A stretch of 39,964 nt of DNA, taken from IMG/VR virus record IMGVR_UViG_3300033145_002833, positions 1 to 39,964 of that record. One strand, written 5' to 3'. The notes beneath the pieces are model-generated. The model was not told the DNA's origin. It did not search any database and worked only from the letters and a program-made list of their open reading frames with translations. The number at the start of each line of letters is the position of its first letter. The first letter of the stretch is position 1. Origin of the DNA: a virus. This document shows, piece by piece, positions 14,837 to 22,901 of the stretch. The position numbers and the translations under genes are program-made.

Positions 14837-15030
14837 ACGATCTCCCCCTCCCCCACAGGCCGAGCGCCTAAAGCCGGCACAGCCGAGGGAATAAGCGCGG
14901 GGAGGGGGCGAGGGTTGAGGGGGAACGCAGAGGCCGCAAGGGCCCCTTGGAGATCGCAGGGGCGGCTCTCGGTTCGATTCTGAGACGGTCCTCTGCTTCC
15001 CTCTCTGTCGCCGCCAAAGGAACCGACGCC

Positions 15031-15249
15031 ATGCCCCTACTGACCGAAACCGAGATCCTTAAGATGCTGCGCGAAGACCAAGAGGTCCGTGCGGCCATCG
15101 TCGAGAAGACGCAGGGGCGCCGCGGCGCGAACGGGGAGATTAGATGCCCGGTCTGCAAAACGGGGGCGGTCTACTTCACCGTCTCGCCGGTGAATGGGGA
15201 CATCCACGCGGCCTGCACGACGCAGGGCTGCGTCGACTTCAGCGAGTGA
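15031..15249 (+). CDS. Small zinc-ribbon protein
   Basis: This 72-residue protein starts at ATG 15031 (MPLLTETEILKML) with AAAGGA upstream. A helical N-terminus precedes IRCPVCKTGAVYFTVSP and IHAACTTQGCVDF, giving a CxxC...CxxxxC zinc-ribbon-like set. Four-cysteine ribbons of this size often bind nucleic acid. It lies at the head of a coupled gene run leading to the replication initiator. No specific function can be assigned. Confidence 0.65.
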   Translation: MPLLTETEILKMLREDQEVRAAIVEKTQGRRGANGEIRCPVCKTGAVYFTVSPVNGDIHAACTTQGCVDFSE

Positions 15250-15260
15250 AGGGGAGAGCG

Positions 15261-15494
15261 ATGGACGCGAAGACGATTGTACGCGGCCGGAAACGCCTAA
15301 GAGACCTCGACGCGACTAACGAGCCGCGAGAACAGCCTCACTTGAGGCGGCTCGTCGAGATGTGGTTGTGGGATAATCGCGACGGCCTATTGGCCGCCGC
15401 CGACCGCGTCTCCGTCCTCGAGCTGGAGAACAGCAACCTGACGGACTTGGACGGGTTCCTCGACAAGCACAATCCGGAGAGGGTGGGGCGATGA
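15261..15494 (+). CDS. Small hypothetical protein
   Basis: This 77-residue protein has ATG 15261 directly behind GGGGAGAGCG. It is charged and mostly helical: RGRKRLRDLDATNEPREQ, then HLRRLVEMWLWDNRDGLLAAADRVSVLELEN. The stop overlaps the next start (ATGA), so the two are translationally coupled. I do not recognise the family. No metal site, membrane segment or catalytic motif is seen. Confidence 0.6.
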   Translation: MDAKTIVRGRKRLRDLDATNEPREQPHLRRLVEMWLWDNRDGLLAAADRVSVLELENSNLTDLDGFLDKHNPERVGR

Positions 15495-15991
15495 CGCACA
15501 ACAACGCAGACTTCTTTGGCGATGACATTGTCGACCCGGCCCAGCCGCCCGAAGGTTTAGCCGAACGGCGAAGGCGGATCGCCGCTGCACTCGATCCGCA
15601 AGGACCGCCGATCAAGTTCCTCAAGGCCGACCGGGATATTCGGATGGAGGAGCTCGGCATTGGCTCAGAGGATCTGGTAAACGACATTTCGATACACGAC
15701 GAAAGGCAGGCAAGACGAATGGCAGAAAAATGCATGGTCCACACGGTCGCAGAAGTCGCGGCGAAGATCGGGAAGAGTCAAGACTACATCCGCCGGCTGA
15801 TGCAGAGTAGGGCTGGGAAGCCTGCGCAATGGCAGGGGCTCAGGATCGGCCGGGTCATCACGTTCACGGATGCGGACCTGGTGGCGAACCTCGGCCAAGA
15901 AGCCTTCGACTCGATCTTCCTGCAGAAGCAGCGGAACCCCGCGCAGAGCCCCGATAAAGCGGCCGCGGATGAAGTCGACCCGGCACAGTAA
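15491..15991 (+). CDS. Helix-turn-helix DNA-binding protein
   Basis: This 166-residue protein has a helix-turn-helix in its second half. HTVAEVAAKIGKSQDYIRRL is followed by WQGLRIGRVITFTDADL, the usual excisionase-like layout (two helices, a wing ending in a polar turn, then a closing helix). The N-terminal half is polar and proline-rich (PAQPPEGLAERRRRIAAALDP). Coupled by ATGA to the preceding gene and just upstream of the replication initiator, it is a candidate regulator or origin-binding protein. The target is unknown. Confidence 0.65.
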   Translation: MTHNNADFFGDDIVDPAQPPEGLAERRRRIAAALDPQGPPIKFLKADRDIRMEELGIGSEDLVNDISIHDERQARRMAEKCMVHTVAEVAAKIGKSQDYIRRLMQSRAGKPAQWQGLRIGRVITFTDADLVANLGQEAFDSIFLQKQRNPAQSPDKAAADEVDPAQ

Positions 15992-16011
15992 CCTGGCGAG
16001 GGACGTTCGCG

Positions 16012-16890
16012 ATGCACCGTTTCCCGTGGATGAAGTGGTTTGTCTCCGATTGGAAGAAGGACGACTGTGTCCGGAAGGCGGACATGCTCACGAAGGGGAC
16101 ATGGCGAGAGTTGCTGGACGACATGCACCTGGCAGAGGAGCGAGACCCATGCGGCGAGGCTTGCTACAGCGCGATAGGGACGGTCGAGCAGCTGGCCCGG
16201 TCCGTCGGCATCCTGCCGGCCGAGATGGCTCTGGTGGTCCTGGATCTGGGCCGCCTCGGCATCGCGGAAGTCTCGATCGCTGGCGCAGTGGTTCCGGATC
16301 CGGCAGGGTCCAGGGCGCAGGCCGCACGCGAGATCGAGACGTGCGACGCCGAGGTGACGATCATCAACCGGCGCCGCTTGCGAGAGTTCCGGGCCAGGGC
16401 GGCGAGCAGGGCGCGGAGCGAGAAGTCGCGAGCCCGGCACAAGGGCGGCGGGGATCCGCCCGAGAAGCCTGCCGCGCCACCGGCCCCCGTCTCTCACCAG
16501 ACAGAATTACTCCCGCCGCCCGGGCCGGCCGCCAAGCCCGAGGACTCCGAGGACGTCAAGGAAGTGCTCGAGCACTGGCGCAAGGTCTTCGGCCGCGACG
16601 CTTCCTTCTCTCGGGCGAAGCACTGGATCGCCGCGAGGCTCGGGCTCAAGAAACTGGCGACGACGGATCGAGACAAGCGATTCGCGCGGTACAGCAAGGC
16701 TGACCTGCTTCGCTCGATAGACCTCTGGGCGGCAGCGAAGAAGAAGAAGCGGTCGACCTACGACTACCATCTCGGCAACTTTTTCAATGAGACCAGCGCC
16801 TACTTCGAGCACTACCTGGAAGAGGCGAACGAAAGGGGCGACACCGATGACACAGAAACCGGACAAGGCGACGACTACTCAGAATTTTGA
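16012..16890 (+). CDS. Replication initiator, DUF1376-like N-terminal domain
   Basis: This 292-residue protein starts behind GAGGGACG. Residues 1-145 follow the DUF1376/phage replisome organiser pattern. Examples are KWFVSDWKKDDCVRKADML, GTWRELLDDMHLAEERDPCG, a winged-helix-like VEQLARSVGILP, and the final NRRRLREFRARAASRARSEK. A proline-rich linker (150-180) follows. The C-terminal part (EDVKEVLEHWRKVFGRDAS to STYDYHLGNFF) resembles the second domain of such initiators. It is encoded upstream of the DnaC-like loader, so it probably recruits the host helicase to the origin. Confidence 0.72.
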   Translation: MHRFPWMKWFVSDWKKDDCVRKADMLTKGTWRELLDDMHLAEERDPCGEACYSAIGTVEQLARSVGILPAEMALVVLDLGRLGIAEVSIAGAVVPDPAGSRAQAAREIETCDAEVTIINRRRLREFRARAASRARSEKSRARHKGGGDPPEKPAAPPAPVSHQTELLPPPGPAAKPEDSEDVKEVLEHWRKVFGRDASFSRAKHWIAARLGLKKLATTDRDKRFARYSKADLLRSIDLWAAAKKKKRSTYDYHLGNFFNETSAYFEHYLEEANERGDTDDTETGQGDDYSEF

Positions 16891-17722
16891 TGGGCCGCAG
16901 GTCCTCGACCTGACGGACACAGGCAAGAAACTGGCCCTCTTGCAGCAGCTCATCCAGAACGCGCTCGGGACGTTCGGGCAGATCGCGATTCACGGCGGGG
17001 TGTTGCAGAGTGCCGTCGTGGCGTTGCACAGCCTGCCGGCGGCGATGAAGAAGCAGAGCGAGGAGAACGCGGAGAAGGATGCGGAGATCGGGGAGCTGGA
17101 GAAAGAGAAGGCCACGCAGGCCGACTCGATCCACGACCAGGGCGTGGAGATCGCGACGCTGGGTACGCTGAACGCCACCCAGGCGGACACGATCAGAATC
17201 CTGCGGAAAGACTACGAGAAGTTGGAGCGGGGGATCGGGGACGCGTTCGCCGCCGTCGTCGACGACGAGTGGCCCACGCACGCGGACGTGGAGAAGCATT
17301 TCGAGTCGGAAGCATGTAGACTCTCGGCGGCTTCGCGAGCCCTCGATCTCGATCGGACGAACGCAAAGAACACGCTGACTTTCTGGGTGGCGACAGAAAT
17401 CCGCGGCATGGCGTCGGGTCTCTTGGCCTTCTACGCGAAGGGCCCCGAGGGTTGGGGAGTCCAGATAGCCGAGGAGATCGCGGTGGAAGCGCCCGCGCCC
17501 ATCCCCCTCTTCTCCGAGGAAGAGATCAAGATCCTCGGAGAAGGGGCCGTCTCCTACGAAAGCGCCCGGAAATTCGGTGGCAGTAGCAAACAACTGTGGG
17601 CGGAGGACAACTGGGATCTCGCCTGCAGGGTGGCCACGCATAGGGGCGTCTCGCCAGAGAGGGACGAGCGGGTCTGGGAGGCGGTTCTTGCATTCGTGGC
17701 CGACCAGGACCTCCCCTTCTGA
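16847..17722 (+). CDS. Coiled-coil protein of unknown function
   Basis: This 291-residue protein starts at ATG 16847 (MTQKPDKATTTQ) behind GAAAGGGGCG, overlapping the initiator gene by 44 bases. After TGKKLALLQQLIQNALGTFGQ comes a long polar coiled coil (about 65-135: KKQSEENAEKDAEIGELEKE, then AAATQAD-like repeats with three TQADxI units). A mixed C-terminal domain ends QLWAEDNWDLACRVATHRG. Location between initiator and loader suggests a replication role. Family not recognised. Confidence 0.65.
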   Translation: MTQKPDKATTTQNFDGPQVLDLTDTGKKLALLQQLIQNALGTFGQIAIHGGVLQSAVVALHSLPAAMKKQSEENAEKDAEIGELEKEKATQADSIHDQGVEIATLGTLNATQADTIRILRKDYEKLERGIGDAFAAVVDDEWPTHADVEKHFESEACRLSAASRALDLDRTNAKNTLTFWVATEIRGMASGLLAFYAKGPEGWGVQIAEEIAVEAPAPIPLFSEEEIKILGEGAVSYESARKFGGSSKQLWAEDNWDLACRVATHRGVSPERDERVWEAVLAFVADQDLPF

Positions 17723-17973
17723 TGAGCTGGATCGAAGGGAATCACTGGCGCGGCTACTGGATCGACCTCGACTGCCCGGACTGCCCCCACGGCCAGATCT
17801 TCCGGGTCGAGAACACCGACAAGAAGGCAGCCTGGCGCGAAGCGAAGGGGCGGGGCTGGATCGTTCGAGAGGATGGGATAGTGAGATGCCCGGAACACAA
17901 GGCGGCATACAGGGCGGCGGCGGCGCTCGCACGAAGCGAGAAGAAGCCGCGGCCCTGGTCGCAAAGTTTCTGA
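17722..17973 (+). CDS. Small zinc-binding protein
   Basis: This 83-residue protein starts in the stop codon of the previous gene (TGATG). DLDCPDCPHGQIFRV and GIVRCPEHKAAYR supply cysteines spaced CxxC and a distant CPEH, which suits a zinc ribbon with a histidine ligand. The central DKKAAWREAKGRGWIVRED resembles a common small phage ribbon fold. The C-terminus is basic. Nucleic acid binding is likely but unproven. Confidence 0.65.
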   Translation: MSWIEGNHWRGYWIDLDCPDCPHGQIFRVENTDKKAAWREAKGRGWIVREDGIVRCPEHKAAYRAAAALARSEKKPRPWSQSF

Positions 17974-17989
17974 CGGGAAAGGCCACACG

Positions 17990-18292
17990 ATGAGTCGAAA
18001 AGCACAACTCGCAAACTGGCGCCACAAGGCCGCAGAGTTTCGCCGCGAGGCCGAGCGGCTCCACGCTCTCCTTGAGACACTACAGAACAACGCGGGCGCG
18101 TCGAAGGCGGAACTGATCCGGCCGATCCGCGAGCAGGACCAAACCATCGGCGACCTGCGCGCGGGGATGGAGCGATCGCACCAGATCTTCGAGGGGCTTT
18201 GCGCCGCTCTCGACCGAGAGCAGGTAGAAAACACGGATTTTCGCGACACGCTCGAAAAGATCCGGCAACGACTCGACCTGGAGGTTGCCTGA
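17990..18292 (+). CDS. Small coiled-coil protein
   Basis: This 100-residue protein is almost entirely helical with heptad-like leucines. Examples are AQLANWRHKAAEFRREAERL, HALLETLQNNAGAS and DTLEKIRQRLDLEVA. The stop overlaps the start of the helicase loader (TGATGA). It could be a loader partner. I do not recognise the family. Confidence 0.6.
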   Translation: MSRKAQLANWRHKAAEFRREAERLHALLETLQNNAGASKAELIRPIREQDQTIGDLRAGMERSHQIFEGLCAALDREQVENTDFRDTLEKIRQRLDLEVA

Positions 18293-18909
18293 TGACAGAG
18301 ACTCCGGAAGACTGGGCCGAGATGGCACGCGCACAGACGGCAGAACGCGCCATCCGCCGCCACATCCCGCCACGCTTCCAGGGCGGTTTCCCGTCGCTCG
18401 GCAAGCCGACGCCAGAGCATGACGCCCTGATAGATGGCGGCAAGGATTTCGTCGCACAGTTCGAGCCCGGCGTCGAGGGGCTCCGCTTGCAGGGCGTCGT
18501 CGGCTGCGGGAAGACCGCCCTCTCGTGCGCCATCGCCATCGGCATCGCGTACAAGGGCTACAAGATCTGGCGCGGCAACTGCGCCGAGTTGGTCCACGAG
18601 ATCCGGTGCGCGTGGGACAACAAGGATCGGAGCGAGGACGAGATCTTCGACCCGGCCTACGCGGCTGACCTCATCCTTCTCGACGACCTCGGGGCGACGG
18701 CGCATCACGCCTGGATCATCGAGCGAATTTACTACCTGATCAACGGGCTCTACGAGCAGAACAAGACTATGATCGTCACGTCGAACGCGACTGCGGCGGA
18801 GCTCGCGGACCGCTACGGCGAGGACGCGGCGCGCATCACGTCGCGGATTAACGAGATGACCCGGCCGCTCGGGGAGTGGCCGAAGGTCGATCTTCGGAGG
18901 AAGAGGTAA
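18292..18909 (+). CDS. DnaC-like helicase loader, AAA+ ATPase
   Basis: Loads the replicative helicase at the origin. It is 205 residues, starting at ATG 18292 in the preceding stop. Walker A GVVGCGKTAL (68-77), Walker B LILLDDLGA (127-135), sensor TSNAT (163-167) and arginines in ARITSRINEM (180-189) are in the correct order. The N-terminal 60 residues (RAIRRHIPPRFQGGF) match the short loader lead-in. It belongs to the initiator cluster upstream. Length is close to the usual phage loader domain without a long N-terminal extension. Confidence 0.85.
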   Translation: MTETPEDWAEMARAQTAERAIRRHIPPRFQGGFPSLGKPTPEHDALIDGGKDFVAQFEPGVEGLRLQGVVGCGKTALSCAIAIGIAYKGYKIWRGNCAELVHEIRCAWDNKDRSEDEIFDPAYAADLILLDDLGATAHHAWIIERIYYLINGLYEQNKTMIVTSNATAAELADRYGEDAARITSRINEMTRPLGEWPKVDLRRKR

Positions 18910-18914
18910 AACGG

Positions 18915-18945
18915 TGTCGCGCCCGCGGGCCAGGCGGGCGCGACA
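18915..18945. other. Perfect hairpin between loader and recT
   Basis: TGTCGCGCCCG and CGGGCGCGACA form an 11-bp perfect stem with a 9-base loop just after the loader stop. No T run follows on the plus strand (GGGGGAAAGG), so simple termination is doubtful. RNA processing, mRNA stabilisation or a protein-binding site are alternatives. Confidence 0.6.
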
Positions 18946-19020
18946 GGGGGAAAGGAAACTGCAACACACGGGGGCAGGATACACAGAACGGCGACACGTG
19001 TCAAGAAAGGAATTGGAACC

Positions 19021-19932
19021 ATGGCAGCGGAATTAGCAAAGACGACAGGGACGGCGCTGGATCTCATGCGCAGCAACGCCAAGCAGTTCGAGCGAGCGAT
19101 CGCGGATTCGATCCCCTTCGAGTGGTTCATGCAGTGCGCCATGTCCGCGGTCCGGAGCAACCCGAAGCTCCGCCAATGCACCGCCGAGAGCGTGCTGAGT
19201 ACCCTGATGGGGTTCGCGCAAATGTCACTCGTTCCGAACACGCCGCTCGGGCAGGCGTACATGATCCCCTTTCGGAATCACGGCGTCCTCGAGGCGACTC
19301 CCATCATCGGCTACAAGGGCTACGTGGCCATGGCGTACCGCTCGGCGCGTGTCGGCTCCGTCCACGCCCACGTCGTATACGAGAACGACCAGTTCTCCGT
19401 TCAGTACGGGACGAGCGAGTCGATCCATCACGTGCCAGCGAGCGGCGACCGAGGAAAGATGATCGGGGCCTACGCCGGCTTCTTCATCGATGGGAGGCAT
19501 CCGGTCTTCCGGTACATGCCCGAGGACAAGATCCTTGCGGTCCGGCCTGCGAAATGGCAGGGAACTCCCTGGAACATCGAGACGGCGGTCAGCGAGATGT
19601 ATATGAAGACGCCGTTGCGTCGTGTCCTGAAACTGTCGCCGCACTCGCCGCAACTCTCTCTGGGGATAACCATCGACGAGGCAACCGATCGCGGGGCGCG
19701 CGTCAGATGGACGCCGGACGAGGGAACGTGGATTGACGATGGCGACGACGACCAGGGCGCATTTCCCGAGACAGCCACCGCCGCCGGGCTGTCGGGGAAC
19801 GGCGAGGACGCAAAGAAGGAACCGCCCGAAGGCAAGACCGAATGCTTCCTCTGCGGCGAGTTCTTCGCCCCCGACGAGCTCGAGGAAGTCCGGGGCAAGC
19901 CGGTCTGCAAGACCTGTCAGAAAGAAGGGTGA
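19021..19932 (+). CDS. recT: RecT-like single-strand annealing protein with zinc-ribbon tail
   Basis: Anneals complementary strands in phage recombination. It is 303 residues with a strong leader (AAGAAAGGAATTGGAACC). RecT family marks include FMQCAMSAVRSNPKLRQCT, MGFAQMSLVPNTPLGQAYMIPF, IIGYKGYVAMAYRS and WNIETAVSEMYMKTPLRRVL. The family core ends near residue 235. An acidic linker follows, then CFLCGEFFAPDELEEVRG and CKTC, giving Cys275, Cys278, Cys296 and Cys299 as a four-cysteine zinc site. This extra tail is not part of the usual RecT. A DUF2800 nuclease and an SbcC-like ATPase are encoded downstream. Confidence 0.88.
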   Translation: MAAELAKTTGTALDLMRSNAKQFERAIADSIPFEWFMQCAMSAVRSNPKLRQCTAESVLSTLMGFAQMSLVPNTPLGQAYMIPFRNHGVLEATPIIGYKGYVAMAYRSARVGSVHAHVVYENDQFSVQYGTSESIHHVPASGDRGKMIGAYAGFFIDGRHPVFRYMPEDKILAVRPAKWQGTPWNIETAVSEMYMKTPLRRVLKLSPHSPQLSLGITIDEATDRGARVRWTPDEGTWIDDGDDDQGAFPETATAAGLSGNGEDAKKEPPEGKTECFLCGEFFAPDELEEVRGKPVCKTCQKEG

Positions 19933-19934
19933 CC

Positions 19935-20441
19935 ATGGCGAAACCGAAGACGAAACACTTCTGGACGAGCTTTTACCTCAAGGCTCTGGGTTGTGCCGTG
20001 CATGGGGCGCGATGTGGGGCGCGTGTTGGCCGCACACAGTCAGTCGAATCCCTGCCCCTCGCGACCTGCAAGCGATGCCAGAACCTCGTCGAGAAGGACC
20101 TTGCGGCCGCGCGCGCTGACCCGACTGATAGCGATAGGGAGGCGATGACGATGCCCAAGAAATGCGACGTTGAAACTTGCTGGAACAATGCGGTGCCGGG
20201 CTCACGCTTCTGTCAGCGATGCGATGACGCGGCCCAGGCTACGTCCCACAGGTTTCCCTGTGTCATAGCGCCGCGACCGGTGGACCCAGAGCGTCGCCGC
20301 GAGATGGCCTTCGCGCTGTTCTCCGGGCTGATAGAGCAACGGCAACTGGGCTTCGACCGCGAGCGCATCTTCGACATGGCGCGGGGTTGCTTGCGGATCG
20401 TCGACGAGTTCATCGCGGTGGCGGAAGGGAAGGAAGGATGA
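19935..20441 (+). CDS. Cysteine-rich hypothetical protein
   Basis: This 168-residue protein starts at ATG 19935 two bases after the recT stop. It holds ATCKRCQNLV, then KKCDVETCWNNAVPGSRFCQRCDD, a possible pair of small zinc sites. The C-terminal helix MAFALFSGLIEQRQLGFDRERI is distinct. A second in-frame start near 20145-20151, behind AGGGAGG, could give a shorter version with only the second cluster, so two overlapping products or a fusion of two small genes are possible. Family not recognised. Confidence 0.55.
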   Translation: MAKPKTKHFWTSFYLKALGCAVHGARCGARVGRTQSVESLPLATCKRCQNLVEKDLAAARADPTDSDREAMTMPKKCDVETCWNNAVPGSRFCQRCDDAAQATSHRFPCVIAPRPVDPERRREMAFALFSGLIEQRQLGFDRERIFDMARGCLRIVDEFIAVAEGKEG

Positions 20442-20644
20442 AAACGTTTCTCCTCGTCGTCATCTCCGCATTTGCAGGCGCCATCATGCGGGACATCTCT
20501 CTGGGGGCAACGACAATAACCCACTTGCAAGGTGGGGTTGCGGCGCTGGCAATGGCGGGCTGCTGCTTTGTGGTCGGAGGATCCCTGGCCGTGCTTGACA
20601 CCGCCAGGAAACGAACCAAAAGACAAGAAAGGGAACCCCAATGA
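20438..20644 (+). CDS. Small two-segment membrane protein
   Basis: This 68-residue protein starts at ATG 20438 behind GGAAGGAAGG, overlapping the previous stop by ATGA. Hydrophobic segments are about residues 3-17 (TFLLVVISAFAGAIM) and 29-52 (GGVAALAMAGCCFVVGGSLAVL). The C-terminus is basic (ARKRTKRQERE). The layout suits a small inner-membrane protein, and a holin-type role is possible. Its place among recombination genes, away from the endolysin, is unusual. Function unknown. Confidence 0.6.
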   Translation: MKTFLLVVISAFAGAIMRDISLGATTITHLQGGVAALAMAGCCFVVGGSLAVLDTARKRTKRQEREPQ

Positions 20645-21018
20645 AACGGAACGAACTGGCGAAAATGATCTTCGCGGCACGTTGCGCAATGATCATATCA
20701 GACAACGGCGCATCGCGCGGAGATCTTCCCGTGACCTACTCGGATATCGACTTCGAGTATGAGGCAACCGAGGCGACATACTGCGCCGACGAAGCAATCG
20801 GACCGCTGAACAAGATCCTCGCCCAAGCGAACATGGACTCGGTCGGCGATGAGGACGAGGAAGAAGGGCCGCCCGAGCAGCAACCCGAAGCGCCGCCCAG
20901 CGGCGGCGACGTCAAGCCGGGCGGTCTCGTGAAGAGCATCGATCTCGGCTCGACCAGCGTCGGCGACGATGCAGGGAACGACCCCTCGGGAAGCAGGCAC
21001 ATCAAACTCGAAGAGTAG
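20641..21018 (+). CDS. Hypothetical protein with acidic low-complexity tail
   Basis: This 125-residue protein overlaps its neighbour by ATGA. The first half may be folded (AKMIFAARCAMIISDNGASR, then YSDIDFEYEATEATYCADEA). From about residue 70 it becomes acidic and proline/glycine-rich (GDEDEEEGPPEQQPEAPPSG). Acidic tails of this sort occur on single-strand-binding and DNA-mimic proteins, but nothing here confirms either. Family not recognised. Confidence 0.6.
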   Translation: MKRNELAKMIFAARCAMIISDNGASRGDLPVTYSDIDFEYEATEATYCADEAIGPLNKILAQANMDSVGDEDEEEGPPEQQPEAPPSGGDVKPGGLVKSIDLGSTSVGDDAGNDPSGSRHIKLEE

Positions 21019-21054
21019 GGGCGAATCGCAACCCACAAGGAAAGGGAAGGGACC

Positions 21055-22212
21055 ATGCATCCCATCAGGCCGAGCAACACCTATCGCGCCAAGCTCTGCC
21101 CGCCGTCCATCTGGCGGGAGCTCGAATCGCCGCAACCGGTAAACCCCGCGGCGTCGCAAGGCTCCGTTTCGCACGCGGCCATCGCCAACGTCTTCCGGGC
21201 CGAGCCAGAGGAAGGGCTCATCGACCCGGGCCTCGCCGCCATCGTCTATCGTTGCGAAGCCTACGTCGACGAGGTCCTCGCCGAGTATGGCGTCGACGAG
21301 TGGGAAGCGTTCGCCGAACTACCCGTCGAGATCTGCGACGAGGCCGGCGAACTCATCATCGAACGCGGCGGGACGCTGGATCTCCTCATCGTGCCCACCG
21401 CGCCCGAGGCGGTCTGCGATATGGCCATCTTCTTCGACTGGAAGACCGGCTACAAAGAGCCGGACGTCCCGGTCAAGGCTGACCCGCAGTTCTTCCACTA
21501 CAGCATCGGCGCGCACCGTCACACGAAACGCAAGACGATCATTGGTTGCCGGTTCCATCCGAACGTCTGGACCGAGAACCGGGAGTCGCGGGCGACGTTC
21601 GGGGGGACCCAAGAGATCTGGAACTCCTACGCCGCGGAACTCCGGTTGATCGTCTCGAAGTCAACGCCGACAGCGCAAGCGGTCCCCGGCGGCCGCCAGT
21701 GCCGCTTCTGCGCCGCCCGCTTCGGCCACTGCCCGGAGTATCACGCGCAGATGTCGCCGGACGGCTGGCCCGTCGAGAACATCATGTCGGCCACGCCCGA
21801 CCGGGTCGGCGAGATCCTGGCGCGGAAGGATGACCTGCGAGCGCTGCAAGGCATGATGGAAGAGGCCGAGCAGATCGCGCTCGCGCTATTCAGGCAGGCC
21901 GACGTGGACCCCGACTTCCGACGCACGCTGCAAGGGACGTCGCTCTGGGAGAACTTCGAGCGCGTCGAGAGCGAGGGGCGCCGGAAGATCGTCGACCCGC
22001 CCGAGGTCCTGGCGCGGCTCCAGTCCGGTGGCCGAGACTTCCCGATCGAGGCCTTCCTCGCGGGATGCACGGTAGGCATTACAAAACTGCAACGCGCCTT
22101 CCGTAGCGTAACCGGGCTGAAGGGCAAGGCGGCGACGGCGGAGTTCGACAGGCTGGTCGGCCCCTTGATCGAGAAGGGGCTCGGGTCGGTGAAGGTGAGG
22201 CCGAGGACGTGA
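21055..22212 (+). CDS. DUF2800-like RecB/Cas4-type nuclease
   Basis: This 385-residue protein starts behind AAGGAAAGGGAAGGGACC. It opens SNTYRAKLCPPSIWRELESP and has GSVSHAAIANVF, then GGTLDLLIV and AIFFDWKTGYKE. The glutamate/aspartate-x-lysine pattern (D...DWK) is that of the PD-(D/E)XK nuclease fold. CRFCAARFGHCPEY near residue 220 adds three cysteines, as in the iron-sulfur nucleases of the Cas4/AddB type; an upstream cysteine would complete the cluster. Close to recT, it is the likely exonuclease partner. Confidence 0.75.
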   Translation: MHPIRPSNTYRAKLCPPSIWRELESPQPVNPAASQGSVSHAAIANVFRAEPEEGLIDPGLAAIVYRCEAYVDEVLAEYGVDEWEAFAELPVEICDEAGELIIERGGTLDLLIVPTAPEAVCDMAIFFDWKTGYKEPDVPVKADPQFFHYSIGAHRHTKRKTIIGCRFHPNVWTENRESRATFGGTQEIWNSYAAELRLIVSKSTPTAQAVPGGRQCRFCAARFGHCPEYHAQMSPDGWPVENIMSATPDRVGEILARKDDLRALQGMMEEAEQIALALFRQADVDPDFRRTLQGTSLWENFERVESEGRRKIVDPPEVLARLQSGGRDFPIEAFLAGCTVGITKLQRAFRSVTGLKGKAATAEFDRLVGPLIEKGLGSVKVRPRT

Positions 22213-22901
22213 GAGAGTTGTCCCTCTTCTCCGGCGCGGGCGGCGGGCTGCTCGCAACCAAACACCTTCTCGGAATGGAAACGATAGGCTATGTCGAATT
22301 CGAGCCGTACTGCCAGCAAGTCTTGCGCCAGCGAATCAAAGACGGGTTCCTCGATCAAGCCCCAATCTTCGGGGACGTTCGCGAGTTCATCCAGTCCGGT
22401 GCCGCTGCGGAATATCGAGGATTTGCGGACGTGGTTAGCGGTGGGTTTCCCTGCACGCCGTTTTCCGTCGCCGGCAAGCAACTCGGAGCCAACGACCCCC
22501 GGAATATGTGGCCTCCCACTGTTGCCGTCATTCGTGCGGTACGACCTCGATTCGCATTCCTGGAAAACGTCCCAGGGCTCTCTGCTACCGAGCGTCTTAC
22601 TCTATACGGAGCCCTTGAGGAAGGCCGAATTTATACGCTCGAAGAGTGGGAAGCAATCCGTCCAATTATTGAGCGTCAAATTGCCCTACCATCCTACTTC
22701 GGACGAGTTCTTGGAGACCTGGCCGAAGCGGGGTACGATGCGGAGTGGTGCGTGCTGGGAGCAAGCGACGTGGGCGCCGCCCACCGGCGCAAGCGGCTCT
22801 GGATTGTGGCGCACGCCGTCGGCACAGATAATCGGCGCGAAAACGTCGGTCAAGAAGATCTCGGGCCGGACGCCGAGCGACCCGCAGGTGGGACTCGCTG
22901 A
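22209..22901 (+). CDS. Cytosine-C5 DNA methyltransferase, N-terminal catalytic part
   Basis: Starts with GTG in the stop of the nuclease gene. It holds motif I LFSGAGGGLLA (6-16), motif IV VSGGFPCTPFS with catalytic Cys82, motif VI FLENVPG (117-123), and a motif VIII-like HRRKRLWIVAHA (about 192-203). Beyond that the frame codes 24 residues with ordinary third-position bases and stops at 22901. The rest of the enzyme, with motif X, is in the +1 frame from about 22801. The gene is therefore split. Likely a methylase that protects the phage DNA, now possibly inactive. Confidence 0.75.
   Translation: MRELSLFSGAGGGLLATKHLLGMETIGYVEFEPYCQQVLRQRIKDGFLDQAPIFGDVREFIQSGAAAEYRGFADVVSGGFPCTPFSVAGKQLGANDPRNMWPPTVAVIRAVRPRFAFLENVPGLSATERLTLYGALEEGRIYTLEEWEAIRPIIERQIALPSYFGRVLGDLAEAGYDAEWCVLGASDVGAAHRRKRLWIVAHAVGTDNRRENVGQEDLGPDAERPAGGTR

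Noticed and set aside
14927-14996. A working tRNA gene
   Set aside because: Only the T-arm and a distant 7-bp pairing fit; the anticodon and D arms do not form at normal spacing.
17554-18984. Minus-strand open frame of 476 codons opposite the helicase loader
   Set aside because: The opposite strand codes a clear DnaC-like ATPase and neighbours; the antisense frame has no motif or ribosome site.
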